64,000 bases of DNA from positions 1,472,253-1,536,252 of the forward strand of contig SCFE01000051.1 of the NCBI GenBank assembly GCA_004352715.1, written 5' to 3'. Of the stretch, positions 22,173-33,860 are shown piece after piece. Numbering within the stretch: the stretch's first letter is position 1; each line of letters opens with the position of its first letter. The translations under genes and the position numbers were made by a program. Origin of the DNA: Hofstenia miamia. Taxonomy: Eukaryota > Xenacoelomorpha > Acoela. The notes below the pieces were generated by a model. The model saw only the letters and a program-made list of their open reading frames with translations. It searched no databases and had not been told where the DNA came from.

Positions 22173-25100
22173 TTATATATATTCTTTTTCAATCTCTTCC
22201 AGCATTTTTTTATCCTTTGATGGAGCATCAATAATCAAAAAAATTTTTGGTTTACTTCTAAGAGTGTTAAGTTTTGTATAATATTTATTTACTTGAATAT
22301 CTTTTGATCATAAATGCCAAGAAGACCTTGTTTCCAGACTATTACAAGTTGATCAAATGTAAATTTTATTTGAATTTTCAAATTCTACTTTATATAGTTT
22401 CTTTCTTTATAGTCACTATTAAACTTAGCATTACATAATTCAAAATTAGCCATTAGATGATTTTTAAATTCTTTATTTATGTGTGAAAGGTTTTGGTGAA
22501 TATATTCACAGTTTGTTGTTCTAGATAAAGCATTATATATTTCTTTTTTATCCATCACATTTACATCATATATATTATAAGGTTCATCGATGTCACATCC
22601 TTGAAATTTATATAATGTTAGACAAAAGGAGGGAATAAAATTCTTTCTGAAATCATCAATAGTAAATGTTCTTTCATTATTTAATTTAATGTATTCATTG
22701 TGTATTTCTTCTATTTTAAATTCCATGGTATTAAATATCTGTTGCTCCTTCATATTATTGGTAGCCATTAAAGGCATACCTTCACATATTTCATATATTT
22801 CAATGCCATTATTATATTTGAATATTACTTCTAAAAGCAGTTCCCCGTCAGGGGAGCAATCAAGTCTATTTTTTGTAAATTCTTTACAACAAATGTTTTA
22901 TCTCATTAAATTGCCCTTCAATTTTGTTTGTTTGTAGTAATGATTTTAACATATTGTAAGTTTTTGTATCATACCTACCAGTTTCTTCTTTGTAATTCAA
23001 TATGTTTTTAGTTGGACACCTTTGCTTAATTGCAGGTGATATCAAGCAATTATAATAAATTGAAGAATGGCTTTCTACTGGTGAGCATTGATATGGATTA
23101 CAAACATGTTAATAGTACATTCATATTGCAGAAAACCTTGATAAATTTTTGATATCCATTTATTTGGCACCATAGAGAATTCTTCTATATATATCTCCTT
23201 GATCATTAAATTATCCAATTTGCTATAGTTATATTCAGAAAAATAGCTATCAAATGGATAGCAAATTCTATTAACAATGTTTAATCTTCTTATATTTTCA
23301 ATTGCTATATTTGTATATGTAAAAACAATTGGATTTTTACGGTTTTTAACAAGTTCACATAACTTGTAGTCTTACCTGATCCTGCTGGTTCTGCATAAAT
23401 TATTCCATTTCCATCTTCACAAATATATGAATCTATGTCAAAGTTTTCTCTATAATGCATTTCAAAATATGTTTCATTATCTTTATACATAAGTGGTTTG
23501 TGAATGTATGAGGAATTAAATGTAATAGTTTCTTGTAATCATATATTTTTTAGGATTTGTAATATATATTCCTTCTGTATTTATTGCATATAATTTTGAA
23601 TCTATTGTACAAGCTCCATCTATCAATTTCAAGCATTGTAAAATTGAATTAGAAAGTGATTTATGGATTTGTTGTCCTGAAATATTCATTCACATGTTTG
23701 CTCTGTAATTGTGTATATATTGTCTAATTTGGAGATAATTATATGCTTTTTTGAAATCATTGCCCCAGTCCAACAATTCATTGCAGTTTCATATTCAGCA
23801 CATGTGAAGCCATAGTTAGTCTTATTGTACATTCTACCCAATTCTCCAATAAAACTATTAGCTAAAGTTTTAGCTTTTTTTCTGGAAATGTATCAAAAAT
23901 ATATTTTATAAAATTCTGAAAAATTTCTGGTTTCAGACCCCTCTTTGCTAATTATTTATATTTAATATTAGAAATTGGCATATTCCATTTATTTATTAAA
24001 TATTTTATTAAGGTGTATGAATAGAAATCAGCTTCTATTTTTTATGGAACTACCTATATTCAAAGCATGATAAAGATCTATTTCATCAACATAGAATTCT
24101 CCTTTAGATTTATCAGAACTTAATTTATAATTTTCTAAGCATTTAGTAATTTTATCATGTATAATATAAACTGGAACTGGATCCTCATTTTTGTAAAGTA
24201 CAGAAAAATCGCACTTACATATATTTATACAATCTACTAAATTATAAAAAGACTCTATGAATTCATGTGAACACCATTGTAGTGCTTTAGGGGAAAAATG
24301 GCCTAATATCTGTTTTGTTACATCATAATATTGTGATTCTGGAATGTACCCATTTTGTTGCTCAAATAAATTTTTAGCAAGACTTGTATAAGATTGATTT
24401 GACTAAGTGAAATTATAGGCTTTGTAAATTTCAAATAATTTATTACATATCAGTCTTTGCTTGTCATATGATTTCTTAAAACTACTATATTTGAATTGTG
24501 GTCTAAAAATCCATCTAGAATACCTCTGTTGTTCCAATGGATAGAATCTATGTAGTAACACACAATACTGACACATACATGTAATACAATAGCAAAATTA
24601 TTTTGTTTAAAGTGCTTAAGATCTTCCAGATCTTCCAACTGACTAAAATTTTATAATTTTCTCATGCCTAGTTGACCATTTTAAGACTTTCCTATATTTT
24701 AAAAGGTTATCAGTACCTCATTGATTAGCATTTGATGCAGTCAATTTTAAGTCTTTACTTTACCCTAAATTTGTGTATATTGTGAAAGATAATAATTTAT
24801 TTCCAATATTAGACAAAGATTTAATCTGAAAACTAAGTTTGTTAATTGTTTCATCTATAGTTTTCAAAATTGTATACATTGCAAATTAGTACATGTCTTC
24901 ATTATTTAAGTTTTGAGGTATTATAACATTTATTGGACCAAAAATAAAATTCTGCTGTTGTTTTCTTTTATTATCAATTAAAATATGATCAAATATTATA
25001 GAAGCTTCTTTTCCTTTGTAATAGCTTAAAACATGCTTTTCAAATAAATACATAAAACTTTTCCTGTTCTATATTTTGGCTATGCCTTTTGTTTTCATCT

Positions 25101-25286
25101 ATTTTATTATTGCAGTATAGATACAGATTTTTTTGGATATTCAATTATATTCTTGTGGGTATTCTTTTTAAAACTTTTTCTATATATTTTAGCAGATCTT
25201 TTTCTAAATGGAAATACGCCTCTATATTTTCTTGAAAATTTTCTATCTTCAATTTTTGGTAAGTGTTGTTTAAAATATTTTGCCAT
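22173..25286 (-). pseudogene. Decayed PolB-like / SF1 helicase / GIY-YIG-like multidomain replication protein
   Basis: Several frames of this strand form a broken protein of about 1000 residues starting at a basic N-terminus (MAKYFKQHLPK). From N to C: a region with DNA polymerase B-like motifs (a KTLANSFIGELG block near 23830, resembling KxxxNSxYG, and INTEGIYI near 23575-23550, resembling DTDSxxI). Next comes an SF1 helicase with Walker A AGSGKTT (~23375), a motif Ia-like block, acidic motif II EEFSM (~23180), a motif III-like PYQCSPVE (~23060), TLYKFQG (~22605) and ALSRTT (~22525). Last is a GIY-YIG-like tail (KLYKVEF…KIYI-stop-STC…SKPKIFLIIDAPSKDKKMLEEIEKEYI, quoted in parts) in which the expected glycine codon is TGA. 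About ten frameshifts or stops break it. The helicase is secure, the nuclease likely, the polymerase tentative. Such an architecture suggests a self-replicating mobile or virus-like element. Confidence 0.6.
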
Positions 25287-25411
25287 CTTTCTATATATGT
25301 AAATGAGAAAATATATTTGTAAGTTTGATTAAAACTTATAGAGACAAATTTGACATATTTCCTTCCTAAGACAAATTATTGAAATAAATTTCACTCCTTG
25401 TTATATAGAAA

Positions 25412-25693
25412 ATGAGTAAAAGAGGTCAATTTGTACATGAACCAATTATATTGAAAACAGTCAATAATACCAAGACAGGAGAAAATGAAAAAACTTATGG
25501 AGTGCAATCTATGGGTTGTTCTAGTTTGAATGAAACAAGGAAACGTGAATTAACTAGTCCAAAAGAAGTTATAAAATATGTAGTAGATAACCTTGAAATA
25601 CAAAAATTTAATTATCCTAATTTAAACCCTGTGATTCTCAAGGCTTGTTTAGCTTTCCAACAGGGTGGTGTTCTTTTTAATATTATGGTATAA
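25412..25693 (+). CDS. Unrecognised 93-residue ORF divergent from the helicase pseudogene
   Basis: The ORF starts with ATG 125 bases from the start of the helicase-bearing unit, on the opposite strand. This is the arrangement of a shared promoter region. The protein opens MSKRGQFVHEP and is hydrophilic, with lysines and asparagines spread throughout. It ends with a small hydrophobic patch (ACLAFQQGGVLFNIMV). No domain is recognised and the end may be truncated. Its codon use (AT-rich third positions) resembles the neighbouring pseudogene. It could be a small protein of the same mobile element, or chance. Confidence 0.35.
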   Translation: MSKRGQFVHEPIILKTVNNTKTGENEKTYGVQSMGCSSLNETRKRELTSPKEVIKYVVDNLEIQKFNYPNLNPVILKACLAFQQGGVLFNIMV

Positions 25694-26500
25694 TAGCTCC
25701 ATGACAGCCATTATAGTTAAGTCAAATGAAATCTCCAAAATAACTTACCCATGCTATTCTATAAAATATATTTAGTGACTTTAATATAAATTATTTAGCA
25801 ATCTTGAAAAAAAATCATTAAATGAATTCTGGGCCACATACAATTTTCACTGTATAAATACTGTCTGTCCTACTCGGAATAGCAACTTAATTGGCTACTT
25901 CATAACAAATTCAGACTTATGTTTTAAATACGTTATCTTTGAATCATTCAGCGCCTATATAAACAATATAACTACTAAAACTAATCATTTTTAAAATAAA
26001 ATATACAAGGGATTATCTAAATTATTCAGACGAGATATTGGAAAGACATTTGAAAAACATATCATTCAATTACATGTACACACTAAAATTTGGATCTTGT
26101 ATGATTTATTATATTTCAAAAGAAATTTGCGATGTAATTCACAAAGCAGCACAAATTAAAATGTTGAAAGGTAAGATTAAAGCCGCGCAAATTTGCTCTA
26201 CTCAATGCCGATGATTGTGAAATACTTGAACAAGTAGGCATTAATAGAAAAGTATTTGATCTTGCAAAAACATAACTGACGACCACTAATTGGACTAATT
26301 ACGAAAAATCAAAGAAAAAAATTAAGCCATCAAGAAATAAAAAATCTGCTTTAAAACAAAACAAGTTTTTTGATACCTTAAATAAAACAAGTAAAAAATG
26401 ACGATATATTGATAAAATTCTGGAAAATTAAAAAAATCTCAACTGACATTAACGAATTAAAAATTAATAACTAAATTATGACAGAAAAAAACAAAAATAA
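25694..26500. other. AT-rich stretch between two mobile-element remnants
   Basis: No clear protein match. The part after 26180 is lysine-rich in one plus-strand frame and may be the region upstream of the LINE reverse transcriptase. Confidence 0.35.
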
Positions 26501-27330
26501 TAGTCCACCTAAACACAACATTTAAAGAACTTAACAACTTCAATTTCCCTTAATATGTAAGTCAGGAAAACATTAATAAATGCACAGCAAAAACATTCTT
26601 TTCTTTTAGGCTCGTAAATGCCAGTGAATTATAAACAATAATATAAAACTTAGACACTGATAAATCAACTGCCTCTTATAATCTTCCAATCTATTATTAA
26701 GTGCTTTTTTCCATATGTTTAGTGAGCATCTGCTATTCGTATTTAACGAATGCATTGTTGATAATCGGACATAAGTCCTCTATTTAAAAATGGTGATCTT
26801 CTAAAAAATATAGACCTATTTACATTAGTTATTCTTTTAGTAAATTGTTTGAGAAATTATTAAATAATCTGAAAATATTCTCTCGAAAAAACAATTTTTT
26901 TCGTAGTGGTTATAGCACTCAAGATGCAATTCTATCAGTATCAGAACAAATATAATCTAATTTAGCCCTTACTAAGTGTAGTTGCGTTGCCTTTCTTGAT
27001 TAGAGCAAAGTTTTAACTTAACGTATTATAACTTTGATAACAAAGCAATTAACTTAATAATGAACTTCCTTTAAAATCGACAACAAAGTGTTATACTTAA
27101 TGGAAAAAATTCAAAATATATTATAACCGACTGTGGGGTGCCCCAAATCACAGTTTTAGGTCCCATCCTTTTTGCAATCTATGTGAATGACATAAACCAA
27201 AATGTAAAATACAGTAAAATTTATCAATATAAAAATGATACCTGTCTTATTAGTATACTCATGCAACTAAAGACCTGCAAAATGATATAGAAAACTTAGC
27301 AAATATTTCACAAAAATTAAAAACATTAAA
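26500..27330 (+). pseudogene. LINE (non-LTR) reverse transcriptase, heavily decayed
   Basis: Fragments in shifting frames match the reverse transcriptase of Jockey/CR1/I-type LINEs in the right order. A KNGDLLKNID region is followed by a YSFSKLFEKL block, then SGYSTQDAI, then AFLD followed by SK. Then comes the strong signature GVPQITVLGPILFAIYVND near 27136-27195, corresponding to the family GxPQGSxLGPxLFxxYxND. The catalytic FADD/YADD box is changed to a KND-like sequence. The enzyme would have copied its own RNA at a nicked target. Many stops and frameshifts show an old copy. The exact LINE clade cannot be set. Confidence 0.75.
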
Positions 27331-27699
27331 AAAACACAATTTTTAATATTCTCCTAAAAAATTCAAGTCTCACAAAAAACATTGAACTTAATATAAATAA
27401 CTGTTTAGGTGGTGAAATCGACAATGATTAAAATTTCGAACAACTCTTAATGTCAAAATTTAAAAATGGTTTCTGGGGTTAGGTTTCTCTATCGTCTTAG
27501 AAATATTTAAAATCATATCACAAACAGTTAATAAATGCTCTCTGTTTATCATTAAAAAATAGAAAACACCCTTCATATTTTAATATTTTGTAGTTTCTGA
27601 ACAAATAAAACAATTTAAATATTTATATATACATTATTTATTTAAAGTAAGCACACAGAAAGGGTAAAATTTCTGCTATGCGAAATAAATGTGTGATGA

Positions 27700-27705
27700 T
27701 TTATT
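27700..27705 (-). terminator. Poly(A) signal of the second cystatin-family gene
   Basis: tttatt on the plus strand reads AATAAA on the gene strand, about 55 bases beyond the stop codon. Confidence 0.55.
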
Positions 27706-27759
27706 GAAACGCTCACTAAATTAACTAAACTACACAAAAATATATTCTTTTACCAAATA

Positions 27760-28119
27760 CTATTGCTGACATTTTTTTGGTTGGGGATTCAACTTCACTA
27801 CCTTTTTGACTTCAGATTTTTTCCCGCTTACCTTAACTTTGACTTTATATGCTTTATTTTCTTCACAGCAAACTTTAAGAATGAAAATTGTTTTTGTTCT
27901 ATCCTTTTGCTTTTTTCTATATATAACAGTGTTAGGATTTTTGCAAACATTATATGGTTCTAATTGGTTTTTTAGAGTTGATGTGTCCCAGTTCATTGTC
28001 CGAAAATCCTCTTCAGTATCTGCATCAGGGTGTTTAGCAAATATTTTCGACGGCAACTTTGCGTCAATAATTACAAACAATAGGAGAAGTAAAGTTAAAT
28101 CCAACAAAGTTGTTTTCAT
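27760..28119 (-). CDS. Secreted cystatin-fold protein without the inhibitory loop, lysine-rich
   Basis: The intact 119-residue protein has a signal peptide (residues 1-20, leucine-rich). It aligns with the cystatin at 2566 through WD..TLKN.L (44-52), a cysteine at 59, NPNTVIYRKKQ (61-71), FILKVCCEENK (79-89) and V.V. Where the cystatin has QVVAG this protein reads QKDRT, and the glycine trunk is missing, so cathepsin inhibition is unlikely. The second half is strongly basic (KVKVKVSGKKSEVKKVVKL) and ends KKCQQ. Four cysteines (59, 84, 85, 117) allow two disulfides. tatattttag lies two bases before the ATG, like the acceptor-type sequence at the other cystatin. AATAAA lies about 55 bases past the stop. 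Role unknown. Vertebrate cathelicidins also couple a cystatin fold to cationic sequence, but that is analogy only. Confidence 0.7.
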   Translation of the reverse strand: MKTTLLDLTLLLLLFVIIDAKLPSKIFAKHPDADTEEDFRTMNWDTSTLKNQLEPYNVCKNPNTVIYRKKQKDRTKTIFILKVCCEENKAYKVKVKVSGKKSEVKKVVKLNPQPKKCQQ

Positions 28120-29850
28120 GTCTAAAATATATGATTACTGAAGAAAGTACTAAAAAAGCTGTGAAATTCCATGTAACGTAGACATTGCTACAGAGAAAGT
28201 GATTGTATGAAAAAACATATGTAAATTTAAATATAAAAGTTGGTTTTAAACATTATACGAAATAAAGCCTTCTGCCAAATATTTCTGTCGTGGTACGACT
28301 TATGAAGATCGATTCTGAGTTGTATCCTAATACATGGCATAAACATATTTTTTAAAACTGCGCAAAATAAGCCCATATTTCTATGTCGGTTCCAATTCTT
28401 TCTGTATGGCGGAACTATGCGAATTATGCGCTGTTTTTTTAAAGCAAACAATAGATTAGGGAGGGGGCAATTCACCAACACACACATGTTTGGCTTTCTA
28501 TGGTATTTTACAGAACTAAGTGATTACTGGCGATAACCCAGTTGGAATTATGTTAGGCCTTAACTTATGTGGGCACACCTTAGGCTGGTTCTGGCCTCAA
28601 TTTTATCAGGATATTTGTGCGAAGTTTGGCTTGAGCCTAAAGTTTTAATTGATATTTGACATACATAAAGAAATGAAATATTTATTTCAAAACTGAAACT
28701 TTGCAAATGATAAAAATATTCTATTTAAATATAATCAGCCCTGCATTGTGGGTTGATGCAAAAAATTCTGATACACTAATAATGTCTGATGCAAGTTAAG
28801 AGAGCTAAAGAGAGCTCCTGAGAAGTTTTTCTCACTTGTCGCTCATATAAGTTGATGTAAGTTGGCAGAATATTTCAGTAATTGAATATGCAAAAACTGA
28901 TATATTCTCATAGTGATAAAATGGTGAATGCCTTTAGAAAAACTGCATGTAATAAGATAACACAACTAGCTTTATTAGATTTGTCAATATTTACAGATCG
29001 AAGGAGGTGGGGTTTTGAAATGCTTATGCAATGTGTGATGTATGACAGTTTCTACATTAACAGGTTACAATTGCAATGTAAATTGAATTATCATTGCGTT
29101 AATAGTTAAATAGATATGCACAAATTTATCAATATAGTATCTAAAATATAATATCAAATCCGCAGTGGAGTGCTTGTAGGTCTCTATGAAGCATATGGCA
29201 GTGTCAGTCGCGAAAAAGAAAAATAAATCGGATCGGATCAAACTTGGATGTAAAAAATAGGCCTATGTGTTCTGGTTTACAATAAATAATTGATATTTGA
29301 AATGTTCATGTTTGTAGCTAGTTTCAAAAAATCTAAAAATTTGTTCAATCAAAAACTTTAAAACTGCTTTTACAAAAGGTAAGTTTGATGAAGATAGTTA
29401 TTCAGTTGTACAATTTTATTATAATTTTATGCATATTAATACATATTAAAATATGCAAAAAATCCTCATGTCTGCAAATATTCTGTATTGAAATATTTAG
29501 CAGAGAAGCTAGAGTCTTAAAAAATTAATGCAATAATGATATAAATTGTCAATTCCTTTTAATTGTAATTGTAGCATTTCTAAGTCTCTACAATATATTA
29601 TGTATATTTGTATGTATATTTATTAATATATAGTTTTAATGCAGCTCATTCAATATTGTCGTTGTAATTATAGTTATTAATGAACTTTGCACTTCTTTAA
29701 AATTCTTTTATTTTGTTTAAATAAACAGAATATATTACAGCCAAACAATATAATCCTGTTGACTAACAAATTTCTGTCGATTTCAATTATTATCAATAAA
29801 CAACTGTCTGTATATTTGATTTGATTTGAAACATAATTTTCATACAACAT
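28120..29850. other. AT-rich stretch with no gene assigned
   Basis: A minus-strand ORF at 28227-28487 and a plus-strand ORF at 28882-29109 show no domain, no signal peptide and no compositional coding bias. Confidence 0.4.
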
Positions 29851-29852
29851 CA

Positions 29853-29855
<3 letters not shown>

Positions 29856-29906
<51 letters not shown>

Positions 29907-29907
29907 A

Positions 29908-29946
<39 letters not shown>
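29856..29946. repeat. (TA)n microsatellite at the 3' side of the Penelope remnant
   Basis: About 90 bp of TA/ATA alternation. Confidence 0.95.
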
Positions 29947-29949
<3 letters not shown>

Positions 29950-29950
<1 letters not shown>

Positions 29951-30010
29951 TGTTAGCTTGACGTTAGCATAGACCGGTTTCGCTTTTAAATCATCATTAG
30001 TATAACAATA
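29950..30010 (-). ncRNA. Possible hammerhead-like core in Penelope terminal sequence
   Basis: On the minus strand the element's 3' region reads atgatga, a short spacer, then gcgaaaccggtc. Hammerhead ribozymes, known from Penelope-like elements, have a CTGATGA box and a GAAA box in this order. The first box is imperfect and stem II would be very short, so this is at best a decayed copy. Confidence 0.25.
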
Positions 30011-30092
30011 ATGCGGTAATAAATTTACAATAATTACACTTTATAAATTAATATTGCATGCACTTCTAAAATAAATTTAATGTTAACATGCT

Positions 30093-30485
30093 TTATTGTA
30101 TACTTAATAGTTTTTTTGGATAGTTTGATCTTAGTAGTATATAGAAATTATCTTCTCTTACAGTATGTTTATGTAAATATATTTCTGATCTTGGGTGCCC
30201 ATTTAGATGTTCTTTTATTCTGGTTCCTAGATGTCTCTTAGTTTCTCCAATGTATGATTTTTTACAATCATCACATTGGTATTTATATATTACGGAAGAA
30301 ACTAAATTTTTCGGAACTGGGTCTTTGTTTTTAATGATGTTCAATGTTTTAAATGATGTAAATATTATATTATGAACCGTTTTTTCCATTTCTAAAACAT
30401 TTAAATGAATAATTTTTATTTGACCTAAACAGTGATATATCAAACTACATGGACTTACTGATTCAAAAATCAATTTGTATTGCAC
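30093..30485 (-). pseudogene. Penelope-like retroelement, GIY-YIG endonuclease end
   Basis: The C-terminal ~75 residues carry the Penelope GIY-YIG nuclease. DPVPKNLVSSVIYKYQCDDC is followed by KKSYIGETKRHLGTRIKEH and a histidine-bearing end (LHKHT). The paired cysteines before YIG and the SSVIYKY…SYIGET spacing are typical of this clade. The catalytic arginine (GTRIKEH) and tyrosine are present. In intact elements the nuclease follows a reverse transcriptase and nicks DNA to prime integration. Here the first ~45 residues do not resemble the family and no reverse transcriptase is seen upstream, so the copy is 5'-truncated or frameshifted. Confidence 0.75.
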
Positions 30486-31700
30486 TTTCTTTGGTTACTA
30501 ACAAAGTACAAAGTATGAAATTATCATAGTAATCTTAGTAATTAATGCTAAAATTCTCTAAAAAACGACAATATTAATGCAAAAATAGACAGATATAGCA
30601 TGGAAAAAATTTGAGTAGAGAGAGTCTCCTTTAGCCCTCAGGTTCCCAATTAAGAATAAAAGAGAAGTATATGTTTGGTATGACGTACATTTTCAGTTTA
30701 TTCGTCTTGGTTTACAAAAATCTTACGTCAAATTAGTATTAGTACAACAATAAAAGAAAGTAGACATAAACTAGTGATCCGACATCATTTTCAAATGGAT
30801 AAAGTCATTTAGAAGTGAAGTCTTCTTAATACCCACAGTTCTGAACTATTATTTAAATTTTGCATAGCCTATCGAAGTAATTAACAATTATTACACAAAT
30901 TACATAGTGTTTAACAATTGAATACAAACTACAAACCTGGTTTCAGAACGTTATCGCATTAGTAGAACATATCAAATATTTATTAAGTTAAAAGTGATAA
31001 AAAATCGAAAATGAGCAGTCATTAACTTATAAAGATAAATACTAAGACAGCAAATGTAAACGGCGGTGGTTCTATCTCAAAGAAAGTGGTTTGATTTGTT
31101 GAACTTCATATTTGTCGTGGATATAGAACACATTGTTGATTGACAAGAATATTTAAGATTGTGAATTAAGATAACATCGCTAGAATTTGCTCAAGATTTA
31201 TTCTTAACGTCACTATTACATACTCGCCCAACTATACTAATAAATTGCTAAACTATTAACACAAAAAAGGCAAATTTACATTTATATGGTAAAGAGGTCA
31301 AATATAGTTAAATTATAGTTCAAATATAAAAATGATGTTGAAATAAAGAATACTTCCTAAAAATATTTGAATGTTGAAAAACCGACTGGAAATAGTAAAA
31401 AATTCTTAATATATTTAAATAGTACTTCACAAACTGAAAATTTCATTTACGCCATCTAGGGGACAATATTTATACAGAATTAGTTAACCTTTTTTGACCT
31501 AGTCAGTTTGTTCTGCTCAAGTTTAGAGAGAAAGAATGTCTCCATTCTCATCCGAAATCTGCATTGGATTATGATAATTAAAAGAAACTTGTTAATTATT
31601 CTTCATATCAGCACTATCAAATTGGAATGTTCTGAAAGTGAGGTCAACATTATTTATTATTGATGATGTTATCAATGTAAAAATTTGGCGATTTTTATAA

Positions 31701-31736
<36 letters not shown>

Positions 31737-33520
31737 TAGTAAGTGGAAATGCTAAAATTTATTAGAATTCATTCTTAGAGTATAAAATAAATTTTCTTGC
31801 TTATTTTAATTACTTTTTTCCCATAAACAATAAACTAAGGAGATGTTTAGAAAAAAATTATGAGAACGGTTATGCTCAAGGCGATACTGAGTATCGCCTT
31901 GGTTATGCTCTACAACAATTGTTAAGAAAAGTCACAAAGTCTCACTAAGAAAGAAATTGATTTTTGGGCAATCACTGAAAAATCTCTACGACTTTTTAAG
32001 AAGCAATCAAAAGCTTAATACGTTAAGGAGAAAAATTTGGGAAACTTCTTGTTAGATTTGAAAAAAATATTAATTTAATATAAATTTGATAAAAGCCTTT
32101 AACATAAATATCTATTGTATTAAAATTTTGAACTTTGCATTTCAAATTTTTAATTTTGAATGTGACTTATTTTGAAAGAAGCAATTACAACTCACATTTA
32201 TGTATTTTTATCAATTTGTTTGCACATGGGGATGGCAGTGTACCTGCTCTTATAACTTGTCAAGTAGCATTAGCTTACATAACTATTAAACTCGTTTAAA
32301 AAACATTTTCAAATTCAAAGAGATTATATTTATATTGCGAATAAGTACATTTGTTTAGATATACAATGCAAAATTTGGTATTTTTCACGCATCGATTAGC
32401 GGTAAACATTTCAAGTTAGCATGGAACTTCTTCAGTATTGAATATCAAAAATTCTAATGTAAAAATAATTTAAAATGTATATTTATAGACGAGAGGATCT
32501 GACTAATGTTATAATGAAGCTTAGATTTACAGAAGTAACATAAAAAATTTCTATGATACTCATGGGGCTGTTATCTCTAAATCATTAATCACCATGGAGC
32601 TCCATCACATTGCACAAGCCTTGAAATTTGGCCGCGAATCCTGCCACGAATTTTCCATAACTCTAGTAGAACAACCCTATCCGCCACGAAAGTTGTCTTT
32701 TTATATAGGAGAAGACAATTGGACATGAAAAAAGAAAACAATACCCTGATTCCTTAATCAAAATTCGCAGCCTGATAAATGATTTGTCTACCCACATACA
32801 ATATATCCAGAAGGAGGGTTTGATCATTGTTTTACAAGTACGATTAAAGTCATAGTTTTTTTTAGCAACAATTGTTATTGTACTAGGATATGGCGAGATT
32901 GATTATTTCTTATAATAACTTGCTAAAATGACCCCACTCGAAAAAAAACATGTTAACCGATCTTAACCGTGTTGGGATTGTGTTTGAGAACTGTGGTCCG
33001 GCTTGCGAACTGTGTATATTTTGGAATAAAAAATAAAGCATTCGTTGTATTTCTCTTGCTAATACTAAACAAAATTTATTACCATTGACATTTTACAACT
33101 TTTGAAAATAATTTTATTATGTTTGACCTCTGCACACATCATGCAGTCAGATATTTCATGTATTTTTATTTAATCATCATAATATATGTTCAAGCATATA
33201 CACTATGTGTATAATGATTACTTAGTTGAAATTTTAAAACTTTAATAACAATAATTTTTTTCACTGCTATTTACTCTGAGCATGAAAACCGAATTCTGCT
33301 AATATTATGTTACAAGATTTTGAAACCGATATTACCAAAATTGAGTAATTCGTTGTGTTCAATGACCAGTTGTCTTGTATGCATTATTGTGAAGCCTGTA
33401 ATTCTAAGTTGACTAGAAATGAAATAGCACCAAACTTGAGACGGATACTTAATCGCATATTCTTAAATTGATTACAAAAATTCTGTTTCATCATGTCACT
33501 AGTAGGCATATTGTTAAAAT
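30486..33520. other. AT-rich stretch, no gene recognised
   Basis: It contains a (TA)n tract at 31699-31737 and a small palindrome at 31878. No ORF has domain features. Confidence 0.4.
31868..31910. repeat. 23 bp palindrome between 10 bp direct repeats
   Basis: aaggcgatact-g-agtatcgcctt (31878-31900) is a perfect inverted repeat. It is bounded on both sides by ggttatgctc (31868-31877 and 31901-31910). Confidence 0.8.
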
Positions 33521-33529
33521 GATAATAAA

Positions 33530-33860
33530 CTATGGTGTGGCCGTGCCCGTGGACCGTACGCAAACCCGTGCGCGTATGCCGTTTTGGGCCCGTAAAATAA
33601 AAATAAATATCCGTTAAGATTTGAATCATTATATTGAACAGTATTGAATGGTATTTACGACGGACAAATGCAATTTGTGCAAACAAGTGAGACAAAATTA
33701 TATCAATTTTCCGCTGACCATTCAGTTTTGCCATAGCTACTGCGTCAAGATTTTGAACTAGTGATTTAATTCATTTTTAAGCATATTTTTTTATTAACCA
33801 AGGTACCCGTTAGCTGAGCCCGTTGCTTTAGTGTTCGTGCCCGTGGGGGCCACATCCTAG
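33530..33860. mobile_element. hAT-like MITE with perfect 8 bp target-site duplication
   Basis: Left end ctatggtgtggcc and inverted right end ctaggatgtggcc are flanked by identical octamers, ataataaa at 33522-33529 and 33861-33868. The GC-rich ends (cgtgcccgtgg and mirror copies) contrast with the AT-rich centre. No transposase is encoded in the 331 bp. Confidence 0.8.

Noticed and set aside
27806-28141. 111-codon plus-strand ORF
   Set aside because: Antisense shadow of the second cystatin-family gene.
28227-28487. 86-codon minus-strand ORF
   Set aside because: No signal peptide, domain or splice context. It may be chance.
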